Source of the DNA: DAOUKH01 sp965261455
Lineage (GTDB): Bacteria; Chloroflexota; Dehalococcoidia; SHYB01
Length of the DNA: 64,000 nucleotides
Assembly: GCA_965261455.1 (NCBI GenBank)
Contig: OZ253453.1
Span: 1,426,001-1,490,000, forward strand
Direction of reading: 5' to 3'
Below are positions 43,744-52,046 of the stretch, in pieces; position 1 is the first letter of the stretch; every line of letters begins with the position of its first letter. Under the pieces are notes generated by a model. The model ran no database searches. It saw only the letters and a list, made by a program, of their open reading frames with translations, and was not told the DNA's origin. Made by a program: the position numbers and the translations under genes.

Positions 43744-44451
43744 ATGAGCGCGGCCCAGCCCATCGCCGTGTCCGGCGCGCCTTCCAAGCGTCTCCGCGTC
43801 GGGGCCCTCGACCTCTTGGGGCTGGTCGCCTTCACCCTCGTGGCGGTCTCTTTGGGGATGGGGCTGCTCTACGCGCCGAGGGAGCTGATTCAGGGCGAGC
43901 CGCAGCGCATCTTCTACGTCCATCTGCCGATGGCGATCGCCTCCTACGTAGCCTTTCTCATCGTAGGGATAGGCGGAGCGTTGTACCTCTGGACGCGCCG
44001 GCCCAAGTTCGACATCGCGGCCCGCTCGGCGGCGGAGATTGGCTTCTTCTTCATCACGCTGGTCATCATCAGCGGCGGACTCTGGGGGCAGGCCACCTGG
44101 GGCACGTTCTGGCAATGGGAGCCCCGGCTCACCTTCACCTTCGTGCTGTGGCTGATCTTCCTGGGGTACATCATGCTTCGGCAAGCGTCGCGCGACCGTG
44201 ACCAAGCGGCGCGGTTCGCCTCCGTCCTTGGCATCATCGGCTTCGCCGACGTGCCCCTCATCTTCGCCTCTGTCTATCTGTGGCGGGGGATTCACCCCGA
44301 GCCGGCGGGCATGCCCCAACCGATGTTCATCACCTTCCTCGTGGCCACGGTGGGCTTCCTCGCACTCTTCGTCTTCTTGCTCGCGCTACGCATTCGCTGG
44401 GACAGGACGCGGGAGCGTATCGACGAGATGCGTGCCGCACTAGAGGAATAG
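43744..44451 (+). CDS. ccmC: Heme exporter protein CcmC
   Basis: The 235-residue membrane protein has about six segments. It carries the WWD-type heme motif as WGTFWQWEPRLTFTFVLWL and conserved histidines outside the membrane (FYVHLPMAI and WRGIHPEP). CcmC loads heme onto CcmE. It lies between ccmB and the tiny ccmD, in the standard order. Confidence 0.94.
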   Translation: MSAAQPIAVSGAPSKRLRVGALDLLGLVAFTLVAVSLGMGLLYAPRELIQGEPQRIFYVHLPMAIASYVAFLIVGIGGALYLWTRRPKFDIAARSAAEIGFFFITLVIISGGLWGQATWGTFWQWEPRLTFTFVLWLIFLGYIMLRQASRDRDQAARFASVLGIIGFADVPLIFASVYLWRGIHPEPAGMPQPMFITFLVATVGFLALFVFLLALRIRWDRTRERIDEMRAALEE

Positions 44452-44482
44452 GTACTCCGTTGAAACAGAGAAGGGATCGCGC

Positions 44483-44635
44483 ATGAGCGGCATCACCGTC
44501 GTCTACGTCGTCTTCGCTATCGTCATCGCCGCGATCTTCGGCTACGTCTTCCTGCTGTCGAAGCGGCAGCAAGAGTCGGAGGCCGAGATCAAGGAGCTGC
44601 GCGAGATCATCGAACGCCGAGGCGGTACGAATTGA
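44483..44635 (+). CDS. ccmD: CcmD-family small membrane protein
   Basis: A 50-residue product (ATG 44483, stop 44633-44635) has one membrane helix (VVYVVFAIVIAAIFGYVFLL) followed by a charged helix (SKRQQESEAEIKELREIIER). CcmD proteins of this shape release heme-loaded CcmE from CcmABC. Its stop overlaps the TTG start of the redoxin gene by 4 bases (TTGA), so the two are translationally coupled. An AAGGGA site precedes the ATG. Confidence 0.78.
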   Translation: MSGITVVYVVFAIVIAAIFGYVFLLSKRQQESEAEIKELREIIERRGGTN

Positions 44636-45213
44636 TTGCGGGCCAAGTAAGCGGGAGAACGCGCCGGGGCCGGCGATGGCTAGCGATAATCCCGGCCGTG
44701 CTCGTGCTTGCCCTGACGACGGCGTGCGGATCGGGGAATGGAGACGGGACACTCTCCGTCGGCGACACCGCACCCGCGTTCAGCGCGCCGACGGCCGGCG
44801 GCGGCAACGTCACGCTGACAAGCCTGACTGCTCGCCACGACTCCGTGGTGGTCGTCTTCTACCGGGGCTTCGGCTGAGGCATCTGCCGCGTCCAACTGGA
44901 GCAGTTGGCGAATGCTTACGCGGAGGTCATGCGGCTGAACGCAGAGCTGGTGGCAATCAGCACAGACGATCTCGGCGGTGCGGCGGACATGACGGCCTAC
45001 ACCGACGCCGCGTTCCCCATTGCGACCGACGCGGACAAGGCCATCGCACGGAGCTACGGCGTGTTCAACCTGCTCGGCGACGGCGTCGCGACCCCGGCGA
45101 CGTTCATCGTCGGAAGCGACGGCAAGATCGACTGGCTGCGCATCGGCAAGACCGCCGGCGACCGGGTGCTGCCCGCCGAGCTCCTGCCAAGGCTCCGCGA
45201 GACGGTGCGCTAG
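44632..45213 (+). CDS. Selenocysteine-containing redoxin lipoprotein (AhpC/TSA-like), UGA at codon 82
   Basis: Read through the in-frame TGA at 44875-44877, this is a 193-residue protein with one continuous redoxin domain. It has a short lipoprotein-type signal (C32 in TTAC), SVGDTAPAFSAPTAGG, the strand VVVVFYRGFG, then Sec82-Gly-Ile-Cys85, RVQLEQLANAYAEV, ELVAISTDD and GVATPATFIVGSDGKIDWLRIG. Relatives carry Cys where the TGA falls (FYRGFWCxxC), so the motif is UxxC. A 7-bp hairpin with loop GAG starts 15 bases after the TGA. The position after ccmD is where a CcmG/ResA-like thioredoxin is expected, so it may reduce cytochrome or CcmH thiols. A sequencing error (TGC or TGT to TGA) is the main alternative. 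Confidence 0.78.
44892..44908 (+). promoter_or_regulatory. Bacterial SECIS-like hairpin
   Basis: CCAACTG (44892-44898) and CAGTTGG (44902-44908) form a perfect 7-bp stem with loop GAG. The loop begins 22 nt after the TGA and starts with G, as expected for bacterial SECIS elements, which lie inside the coding region just after the UGA and bind SelB. Confidence 0.65.
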
Positions 45214-45223
45214 CAAGCCCGTC

Positions 45224-46189
45224 ATGGGTGTATTGGCCCATATCTGGACGCCGGGCGACGGCGACGGGCTGGATGTCCTCGCCCTCTGGGGCTTCGACCC
45301 CCTGTGGCTGCTCTTCGTGCTGGTCCCCGGCGTCCTCTACGCCCGGGGGCTCATCGCATGGAAAGATCGGCCCGCCACCTGGCCGAGGTGGCGCCCCTAC
45401 ATCTTCTACACGGGCCTGCTCTTCATCACCGCGGCGCTGATTTCTCCAATCGACGCGCTCGCCGACGACCTCTTCACCTTCCACATGCTCCAGCACGTCA
45501 TCCTGATGATGATGGGGCCGCCGCTGGTGCTGCTGGGCGCGCCGACGACGCCAGTCTTGCTCGGCATACCTCTGCGACTTCGGCAGTTGGTGGTGCGCCC
45601 CTTGGTGCGCGACCGCCTGGTGCGCGGCCTCTACCAGTTGCTGACGTTCCCCCCGGTGTCTTGGGGCCTGTTCGCGGCAAGCACCTGGGGATGGCACTTC
45701 ATCGGCGGGGCCTACGAAGCATCGCTGCGCAACGAGGCGGTGCATATCGCGCAGCACTTCACCTTCGGATTCACCGCATTCCTGCTCTGGTGGTCGATCA
45801 TCGACCCCGCGCCGCTCCGGTCGAAACTGCCCTACCATCTGCGGGTGCCCGTGCTCATCCTGACGGTGCTCCAGAACGTTGCGCTCGGGGCGGCCCTGAC
45901 CTTTCGAGGAAACGTCCTGTATCCTTACTACGAAGACCGTGTCCGCATCTGGGGACTGACCGCATTGGAGGACCAGCAGGCCGGCGGCGCAATGATGTGG
46001 GTGGTGGGCGTGATGATGCTCATGATCGCCATCGTCTTCACCTTCTCCGTTTGGTTTGATAAGAACGAGCGGCAGACCCGGGAGCGGGAGGCGGCGCTGG
46101 ACGCCGCCCGCGCCGCGCCGGCCGCCGCCCAGCCGGGGCGGGCCGTTTTCACCCCCGGCGACATCGATAGTCCCTCGGGGTTCGCCTAG
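45224..46189 (+). CDS. CtaG-like cytochrome c oxidase assembly membrane protein
   Basis: The 321-residue protein has about seven membrane segments and the caa3 CtaG pattern: FTFHMLQHVILMMMGPPLVLLG, HIAQHFTFGFTAFLLWW and DQQAGGAMMWVVGVMMLM with conserved His and Asp. CtaG of this type helps insert copper into heme-copper oxidases. The ATG at 45224 follows the redoxin stop by 10 bases. A His-rich exported protein follows, again suggesting copper handling. Confidence 0.87.
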   Translation: MGVLAHIWTPGDGDGLDVLALWGFDPLWLLFVLVPGVLYARGLIAWKDRPATWPRWRPYIFYTGLLFITAALISPIDALADDLFTFHMLQHVILMMMGPPLVLLGAPTTPVLLGIPLRLRQLVVRPLVRDRLVRGLYQLLTFPPVSWGLFAASTWGWHFIGGAYEASLRNEAVHIAQHFTFGFTAFLLWWSIIDPAPLRSKLPYHLRVPVLILTVLQNVALGAALTFRGNVLYPYYEDRVRIWGLTALEDQQAGGAMMWVVGVMMLMIAIVFTFSVWFDKNERQTREREAALDAARAAPAAAQPGRAVFTPGDIDSPSGFA

Positions 46190-46234
46190 CGCCGCAGGCC
46201 GCACAAGCAAGCAGGGATTCGAGGAAAGTAACGT

Positions 46235-46996
46235 ATGAGCAGTAGTCGACAAGGCAGAGGGCACGGCGGACGCGCCAGGCGGGGCGGACGAGGGCCGCGC
46301 CGTCCCGCGGGGCCGCCGCGCCCGCCCGCCGCAGCACCTCCCGGCGGGTCAGACGCCGCGCCGCCGGACGAAACCGCGGACGCACCGGTCTCCCCAAGCG
46401 CCGCTGGCGGGACCTTCGGCGGCGGGAACCAAGATGAGGGCGGACGCCGGCGCGGGCCCGGAGGCGGCCGACTGCGGCCACAGCGGGGCGGGCGTCCAAC
46501 ACAACCCGAGACCAGGGCGGGGTTCCGCCTTCCCGGCTGGGTCTGGTGGGTGGGCGGCGGAGGCGCCATCGCGGCGGTCGTCGTCATCGTGGCCATCCTC
46601 CAAGGCACGAGCAGCGGAGCGAATGCCGGCGACCACTGGCACGCCGCACTCAACATCCAAGTCTGCGACGACGACTCCTACGAGTTTCCCTACTTCAACG
46701 GTGGTGTGCACTCGCACGGCGACGGGCTGATCCACCTCCACCCCACGTCCTCGGACGAGGCCGGAGACAACGCGAGCCTCGCCACCTTCTTCCGCAACGC
46801 TGCGGAGGCTGTGCCCTCGTTCGCTCTTACGGAAGACTCCATCCAGGTCGACAACAACATCGAGTACCGAGACGGCGACCTTTGCAACGACGGCTCTCAG
46901 GGACGCCTAGCCGTAACCATCAACGGCGAGGAGCGCGATGATTTCATGAGCTATCTCCCTCAAGAAGGCGACCGAATCGCCGTCCGGTTCCGGTAG
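46235..46996 (+). CDS. Membrane-anchored protein with a His-rich extracellular domain
   Basis: The 253-residue protein has a long disordered Arg, Gly and Pro-rich start (about 1-95), one membrane helix (VWWVGGGGAIAAVVVIVAIL) and an outer domain with HWHAALNIQVC, GGVHSHGDGLIHLHP and a second conserved cysteine (GDLCNDG). The histidines could bind copper, which suits its place after a CtaG-like gene. Function is unassigned. GAGG lies before the ATG. It is the last gene of the rightward run before a sugar-epimerase-like gene. Confidence 0.7.
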   Translation: MSSSRQGRGHGGRARRGGRGPRRPAGPPRPPAAAPPGGSDAAPPDETADAPVSPSAAGGTFGGGNQDEGGRRRGPGGGRLRPQRGGRPTQPETRAGFRLPGWVWWVGGGGAIAAVVVIVAILQGTSSGANAGDHWHAALNIQVCDDDSYEFPYFNGGVHSHGDGLIHLHPTSSDEAGDNASLATFFRNAAEAVPSFALTEDSIQVDNNIEYRDGDLCNDGSQGRLAVTINGEERDDFMSYLPQEGDRIAVRFR

Positions 46997-47005
46997 ATTC
47001 CGCCC

Positions 47006-48043
47006 GTGGCGCGTTATCTCATCACCGGCGGCGCGGGCTTTCTGGGAATCAACCTGGCGCGGCTCCTGCTGGCGCGGGGCCATGAGGTCACCTCGCTCGA
47101 CCTCGCCCCGTTCGACTACCCCGAGCGGGACCGTGTCGACATCCACACGGGCGATATCCGCGACAAGGACGCCGTCGCGCGGGCGACGGCGGGCGCGAAC
47201 GTCGTAGTCCACACCGCCGCCGCGCTCCCTCTCTACAAGACGGAGGACATCCTAACCACGGACATCGACGGCACGCACAACGTTCTGGAGGCCTCCTACG
47301 AGGCCGGCGCCGAGCGCGTCATCCACATCTCCTCGACCGCCGTCTACGGCATACCCGATCACCATCCGCTGGTAGAGGACGACCCGCTCGTGGGCGTGGG
47401 AGCCTACGGACGCGCAAAGATCGCGGCGGAGAAGTTGTGCCTCGAATATCGCCGCAAGGGCCTCTGTGCGCCCATCATCCGCCCGAAGTCGTTCGTGGGG
47501 CCGGAGCGCCTCGGCGTCTTCGCGATCCTCTACGAGTGGGCCAGCGAGGGGCGGTCGTTCCCCGTCCTCGGCAGCGGACGAAACCGCTATCAACTGCTCG
47601 ACGTCGAGGACCTGTGCGAGGCGATCTCCCTCGCCGCCACGGCGCCGCCGGCAGCAGCCAACGACACCTTCAACATCGGCGCGCGGGAGTTCGCGACCCT
47701 CGGCGAGGACTACCAAGCGGTGCTTGACGAGGCCGGGTTCGGCAAACACATCCGACCGCTCCCCGCGGCGCCGCTCATCGCCATCCTGCGGGTGCTGGAG
47801 AAGCTCGGCGTCTCGCCGCTCTACAAGTGGGTCTACGAGACCGTGGCCAAGGACTCCTACGTCTCCATCGAGAAGGCGGAACGCGTGCTGGGCTACGATC
47901 CGCGCTATGCGAACCAAGCGGCGCTCGTGCGGAACTACCGCTGGTACCTCGAAAACCTCCACACGTTCCAGGGAAAGGCCGGCGTTTCGCACCGTGCGCC
48001 CTGGAAACAAGGCGCGCTGGGCCTCGCCAAGCGTTTTTTCTAG
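47006..48043 (+). CDS. NAD-dependent epimerase/dehydratase (extended SDR)
   Basis: The 345-residue extended SDR starts with LITGGAGFLGINLA (Rossmann) and has VVHTAAALPL, IHISSTAVYG and GRAKIAAEKLCLEY, which supplies the catalytic YxxxK in YGRAK. Substrates in this group are nucleotide sugars or sterol-like alcohols. It starts with GTG 9 bases after the previous gene. Its last residues (FQGKAGVSHRAPWKQGALGLAKRFF) are basic and may bind membrane. No pathway partner is next to it. Confidence 0.83.
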   Translation: MARYLITGGAGFLGINLARLLLARGHEVTSLDLAPFDYPERDRVDIHTGDIRDKDAVARATAGANVVVHTAAALPLYKTEDILTTDIDGTHNVLEASYEAGAERVIHISSTAVYGIPDHHPLVEDDPLVGVGAYGRAKIAAEKLCLEYRRKGLCAPIIRPKSFVGPERLGVFAILYEWASEGRSFPVLGSGRNRYQLLDVEDLCEAISLAATAPPAAANDTFNIGAREFATLGEDYQAVLDEAGFGKHIRPLPAAPLIAILRVLEKLGVSPLYKWVYETVAKDSYVSIEKAERVLGYDPRYANQAALVRNYRWYLENLHTFQGKAGVSHRAPWKQGALGLAKRFF

Positions 48044-48064
48044 CCCATTCGGGTCTGTTCCCGC

Positions 48065-48979
48065 TTAGGAAATTGGCGTGACTTCCGAAATGTCGCACCC
48101 GTAGAGCTGCTTGAGCACTTCGAGGAAGGCGAGCACAGCGGAGTTGTAGTGCTGGGCGCGGCGCACCAGCACGTGCGTCGGCAGGTACACACGGTGATCG
48201 CCCACCAGCTCGATGTGCCGCAGCGTGCCGCGCTGGACCTCGCTGGAGATCGCGCTGCGGGGCAGGAACGAGACGCCGAGGCCGAGCACTATCATGTGCT
48301 TGGTGGCCTCGATGCTGTCCAGGGTCATCTCGACCTTCGGTACGATGCCCGCCTCACGGCACACCTGGTTGATAAGCACGAAGTAGGTTGAGCCGGGGTC
48401 GTAGAGGATAAGCGGTTGCCGTGCGACCTCGTCGATGCGGGCTCGGCCCTCCTCGGCGAAGGGGTGCTCGGGATGGGTGACCAGTACGATCTCCTCGTCG
48501 TAGAGATGCAGCGAGTGCACGTCGGGATAGTCGAGCCCGCGCGACAGGCCCACGTCGACGACGCCGTCGGTGACCCATTCGAGCACGTCGGACGAGCGTC
48601 CGGTGCGGATGTGTGTGGAAACGCGGGGAAAGCGTCGGCGGAAGTGTTCGAGGATCGGTGGGAGGGTGTACGTGCCAATGTTCCGCGCCGTTCCGATGGT
48701 GAGCGTGCCCCCCTCCGCGTCGCGGATGTAGTCGACGGCCTCCCTGCCCTGCTCGATGACGTTCAGGGCGCGCTCAGCGAAGGGGAGAAACGCCTCGCCC
48801 GCCTCGGTGAGCCGCACGCCGCGCCCTAGGCGGTGAAAGAGCGGTGTTCGAAGCTCGTGCTCCAGCGCCTGGACGCGAGCGCTGAGTGATGGCTGGCTCA
48901 GACTCAGCGCGCGAGCCGCGGCGCGAAAGCTGCCCGCCTTGACCGCCTCCAGAAACGATTCGATCTGAGTGATTTCCAT
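48065..48979 (-). CDS. LysR-family transcriptional regulator
   Basis: The 304-residue protein has an N-terminal winged helix-turn-helix (ITQIESFLEAVKAGSFRAAARALSLSQPSLSARVQALE in pieces; the recognition helix is SQPSLSARVQALE) and a LysR substrate-binding domain with GTARNIGTYTLPPIL and FAEEGRARIDEVARQPLILY. The ATG at 48979 is chosen because family sequence starts there. A perfect inverted repeat, ATGATAG-N7-CTATCAT, lies 18 bases upstream, a fitting operator for itself and the divergent isocitrate lyase gene. Confidence 0.9.
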   Translation of the reverse strand: MEITQIESFLEAVKAGSFRAAARALSLSQPSLSARVQALEHELRTPLFHRLGRGVRLTEAGEAFLPFAERALNVIEQGREAVDYIRDAEGGTLTIGTARNIGTYTLPPILEHFRRRFPRVSTHIRTGRSSDVLEWVTDGVVDVGLSRGLDYPDVHSLHLYDEEIVLVTHPEHPFAEEGRARIDEVARQPLILYDPGSTYFVLINQVCREAGIVPKVEMTLDSIEATKHMIVLGLGVSFLPRSAISSEVQRGTLRHIELVGDHRVYLPTHVLVRRAQHYNSAVLAFLEVLKQLYGCDISEVTPIS

Positions 48980-48996
48980 CGTCCACCCCGAACGTA

Positions 48997-49017
48997 ATGA
49001 TAGACCCATCCTATCAT
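48997..49017. promoter_or_regulatory. Candidate LysR-type operator
   Basis: ATGATAG (48997-49003), 7 bases, CTATCAT (49011-49017): a perfect inverted repeat containing the T-N11-A spacing of LysR boxes, between the regulator gene and the isocitrate lyase gene. It is placed for autoregulation and control of the divergent gene. Confidence 0.6.
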
Positions 49018-49091
49018 AGCGATACATGATGAAGGTCTTTTCGTATCACTTGGACATCCTACAATTGAACTTCAGGTGGATCCACGCCCTC

Positions 49092-49143
49092 ATCGCCGCC
49101 GGAGCACGGCCCTGGTCTTACACGACCGCGCTCCGGCGGCGAT
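49092..49143 (+). promoter_or_regulatory. 14-bp inverted repeat in the isocitrate lyase leader
   Basis: ATCGCCGCCGGAGC (49092-49105) and GCTCCGGCGGCGAT (49130-49143) are perfectly complementary around a 24-nt loop. TACAAT at 49060-49065 could be the -10, so the stem would sit in the 5' untranslated RNA ahead of the ATG at 49188. It may be an attenuator or a stability element. Confidence 0.5.
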
Positions 49144-49187
49144 TTACGGGGAATACCGACAAGACAACAGATGGAGGGCCCGTTCTT

Positions 49188-50368
49188 ATGTCACTCAATG
49201 GAAACGGGACGTATGCGGGCAAGGCCGGAGAAGCGGCGGCGCTCGAGGCCCGCTGGGCGCAGGAAGCGCGCTGGCAGGGTATCGAGCGCGCCTATACCGC
49301 CGAAGACGTCATCCGGCTGCGCGGCAGCCTGAAGATCGAGTACAGCATCGCGCGGGCGGGAGCGGAGCGCCTGTGGAGCCTCCTCCCCGACGAGCCCTTC
49401 ATCCGCACCTTCGGCGCCCTGACCGGCGCGCAGGCGGTGCAGATGGTCAAAGCTGGGTTGAAGGCGATCTATCTGAGCGGCTGGCAGGTGGCGGCGGACG
49501 CCAACCTGGCAGGCCAGACCTACCCCGACCAGAGCCTCTACCCGTCGAACAGCGTGCCCACCGTCATCAAGCGGATCAACAACGCGCTGACCCGAGCCGA
49601 TCAAATCGCGTCGATCAACGGCGGCCACTCGACCAACTGGTACGCGCTGATCGTGGCCGACGCGGAGGCCGGCTTCGGCGGCCCGATCCACGGCTTCGAG
49701 TTGATGAAGGGCATGATCGAGGCGGGCGCGGCAGGCGTCCATTTCGAGGACCAGCTTGCCGCGGAGAAGAAGTGCGGCCACATGGGCGGCAAGGTGTTGG
49801 TGCCGACGTCGCAGTTCCTCCGCACCCTGTCCGCGGCGCGGCCGAGGGCTACCATCGCGTGCGCGACGGCATGGAGTCCGCCACGGCCCGCGCCCTCAGC
49901 TACGCCCCTTACGCCGATCTTCTTTGGTTCGAGACCTCGGAGCCCAACGTCGAGGAGGCCGCGAGGTTCGCCGAGACGGTTCACGCGCGGTTCCCCGGCA
50001 AGCTCCTTGCGTACAACTGTTCCCCCTCCTTCAACTGGCGGCAGCACCTCAGCGACGAAGACATCGCCAGGTTCCAAGAGGAAATCGGTGCGCTGGGCTT
50101 CAAGTTCCAGTTCATCACCCTCGCGGGCTGGCACCTGCTCAACTATCACACCTTCGACCTCGCCCGAAACTACGGCGCGCGCGGCATGTCCGCCTACAGC
50201 ACGCTGCAGGACAGCGAGTTCGCCTCCGAGCCCTACGGCTACACGGCGACGAAGCACCAAGCCGAGGTCGGCGCCGGCTACTTCGACGAAGTCGTCCAAG
50301 TGGTCACCGGCGGTCAGGCTTCGACCCTGGCGCTGGCGGGCTCCACCGAAGTCGAGCAGTTCAACTAA
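49188..50368 (+). pseudogene. aceA: Isocitrate lyase gene with an internal deletion and frameshift
   Basis: The first part (49188 to about 49838) encodes the isocitrate lyase N-terminal half, with NGGHSTNWYALIVADAEAGFGG and the catalytic-Cys segment KKCGHMGGKVLVPTSQF. After FLRTLSAAR the family sequence continues only in the +1 frame, as AEGYHRVRDGMESATARAL, ADLLWFETSEP, LLAYNCSPSFNW and the family C-terminus, ending at 50368. About 45 residues that normally link the halves, including the VARTDA metal-binding segment, are missing. The gene should be inactive as read. Biological decay and assembly collapse over a short GC repeat both fit. GGAGGG precedes the ATG. A LysR gene and operator lie upstream. 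Confidence 0.85.
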
Positions 50369-50396
50369 CCGAACTCCCTCCCCGTCCGTTGCGACC

Positions 50397-50432
50397 GGCC
50401 GCCCGCGACCTCCCGCGGTCGGCCATTCTTTT
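50397..50432 (+). terminator. Terminator after isocitrate lyase
   Basis: GGCCG (50397-50401) plus CCGCG (50403-50407) pair with CGCGG (50414-50418) plus CGGCC (50420-50424), each side with one bulged base and a loop ACCTCC, followed by ATTCTTTT. This is a good intrinsic terminator shape. Confidence 0.7.
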
Positions 50433-50443
50433 AGCGCACGCCC

Positions 50444-50472
50444 TTGCGCCGTCAACGCGCGGCGGGTATAAG
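50444..50472 (+). promoter_or_regulatory. Promoter of the SDR gene
   Basis: TTGCGC (50444-50449), a 17-bp spacer and TATAAG (50467-50472). Transcription should start near 50479, about 20 bases before the ATG at 50500. Confidence 0.6.
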
Positions 50473-50499
50473 AACTCAGACTCCATCGAGGCGGAATGC

Positions 50500-51252
50500 A
50501 TGGGCGAGTTGGATGGCAAGGTTGCGATCGTCACGGGCGCGAGCCGGGGCCTGGGCAAGGGCGTCGCGACACGTTTCGCGCGCGAGGGCGCGGCAGTGGT
50601 GGTGGCGGCGCGTTCCGAACAGGCGAAGTCGGTCCCCGGCACGATTCACGAGACCGTGGCGCGAATTCGGGCGGAGGGCGGGACGGCGCTCGCGGCGCGC
50701 TGCGACGTAACCGACGCCGAGCAGGTCGGCTCCATGATTCAGCGCACGCTTGACGAGTTCGGCCGCATCGACGTGTTGGTCAACAACGCCGGCGGGCCGT
50801 ATCAGTATGAGCGGATCGAGACGTACCCCATGTGGCGCTTGGAGAAGGCGCTCGCTCTCAACGTCACGGGTGTCTTCATTTGCGCGCAGGCAGTCCTGCC
50901 GACCATGATCGCCCAGAAGGGCGGCTCGATCATGAACGTGAGCTCGGGCGCCGCGCAGACCTTCCGCTACCCAGGCGATACCGTCTACGGGCTCACCAAG
51001 GCCGCCGTGGAGCGCTTCAGCCTCGGCCTCGCCTACGAGGTGCGCCGGCACAACATCTCCGTCGTCGCGGTGCAGCCGGGCATGGTCAAGACCGAGGGCG
51101 CGGAGGTCGTGTACCCCAAGGAATTCGACTGGACAGGGTGGCAGGACCCCTTGGATGCCGCCAAGGCCTTCGTCTGGCTGGCTCAGCAGACGGCGGAAAC
51201 GTTCACCATGCGGGTGGTGCGCTCCCCCGATTTCGGAACGGTCTGGCCCTAG
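50500..51252 (+). CDS. Short-chain dehydrogenase/reductase
   Basis: The 250-residue classical SDR has VTGASRGLGKG near residue 11, LVNNAGGPY, the Ser in NVSSGAAQ and YGLTKAA with catalytic Tyr and Lys. VVVAAR after strand 2 suggests NADP preference. It could reduce or oxidise a ketone or an acyl-CoA; the substrate is unknown. It has its own promoter after the isocitrate lyase terminator. Its stop overlaps the convergent birA stop through CTAG (51249-51252). Confidence 0.9.
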   Translation: MGELDGKVAIVTGASRGLGKGVATRFAREGAAVVVAARSEQAKSVPGTIHETVARIRAEGGTALAARCDVTDAEQVGSMIQRTLDEFGRIDVLVNNAGGPYQYERIETYPMWRLEKALALNVTGVFICAQAVLPTMIAQKGGSIMNVSSGAAQTFRYPGDTVYGLTKAAVERFSLGLAYEVRRHNISVVAVQPGMVKTEGAEVVYPKEFDWTGWQDPLDAAKAFVWLAQQTAETFTMRVVRSPDFGTVWP

Positions 51253-52046
51253 CGCAGCGACACTTCGCCGGCGATGAGGCGCTCGACGGCGCCGTCGTCT
51301 TTCCGCAGCAGGAGCGCGCCGTCGAGGTCCACGTCCTCGGCGACGCCCTCGATGGGCGGCGCGCCGGGAAGACCGGGAAACGTGACCACCGCGCGCCTAC
51401 CGATGACGTTGAGCCTCCCGCGCCACTCGCCGAGCAATGATTCGCCGGCCTTGAGCCGGTCGTAGAGCATCTCGAAGCGCGACAGCAGCGCGGCGAGAAC
51501 ATCGAGGCGGCTTACCTCGCGCCCCGCTTCGCCGCGGAGGCTCGTGGCAGTCTCCGCGATCTCGGGATGGGCCGCCACGTCGAGGTTTACGTTCAGCCCC
51601 ACGCCGACGATGGCGTACCCGGTGCCGGACGCGCCGGAGGCTGCGTCCACGAGCACGCCGGCGAGCTTGCGGCCTCTCACCTGCACGTCGTTGGGCCACT
51701 TGACCTCCGCCTCGACTTCGGCCACATCACTCGCCGCCGCTGCCGCCGCGAGCGGGGCAGCCATGTTGACGCCGGGCAGCAGTCCAGTCGGAGGACGTAG
51801 GAGTATCGAGACGTAGAGCGCGGCGCCCTCCGGCGATATCCAAGGCCTACCGAACCGGCCTCGTCCCGCGGTCTGTTCCTCGGCGACGACGACGGTTCCT
51901 TCGGGCGCGCCCGAAGCGGCCTCCCGCGCGGCGAGGTCCATGGTTGAAGTCGTGCGCTCGACTACGACGAGGCGTCGGCCTACGTAGGCAGTGGAGAGCG
52001 TGGCGCTGATGGCCTCGGCGGTCAGATCACCGGCCATGGCGGCCAT
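51249..52046 (-). CDS. birA: Biotin-[acetyl-CoA-carboxylase] ligase (no DNA-binding domain)
   Basis: The 265-residue ligase attaches biotin to carboxylase carrier domains. Signatures are TTSTMDLAAR, the ATP/biotin loop AGRGRFGRPWISPEG, LYVSILLRP, KWPNDVQVRGRKLAGVLV and VGVGLNVNL. The N-terminal helix-turn-helix of E. coli BirA is absent, so it should not be a repressor. Its start overlaps the end of the upstream phosphatase gene by 20 bases, so the two are coupled. Its stop overlaps the convergent SDR stop. Confidence 0.92.
   Translation of the reverse strand: MAAMAGDLTAEAISATLSTAYVGRRLVVVERTTSTMDLAAREAASGAPEGTVVVAEEQTAGRGRFGRPWISPEGAALYVSILLRPPTGLLPGVNMAAPLAAAAAASDVAEVEAEVKWPNDVQVRGRKLAGVLVDAASGASGTGYAIVGVGLNVNLDVAAHPEIAETATSLRGEAGREVSRLDVLAALLSRFEMLYDRLKAGESLLGEWRGRLNVIGRRAVVTFPGLPGAPPIEGVAEDVDLDGALLLRKDDGAVERLIAGEVSLR

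Noticed and set aside
49026..49187. Coding extension before isocitrate lyase
   Set aside because: The segment contains the regulatory stem and lacks family similarity; the ATG at 49188 has a GGAGGG site.
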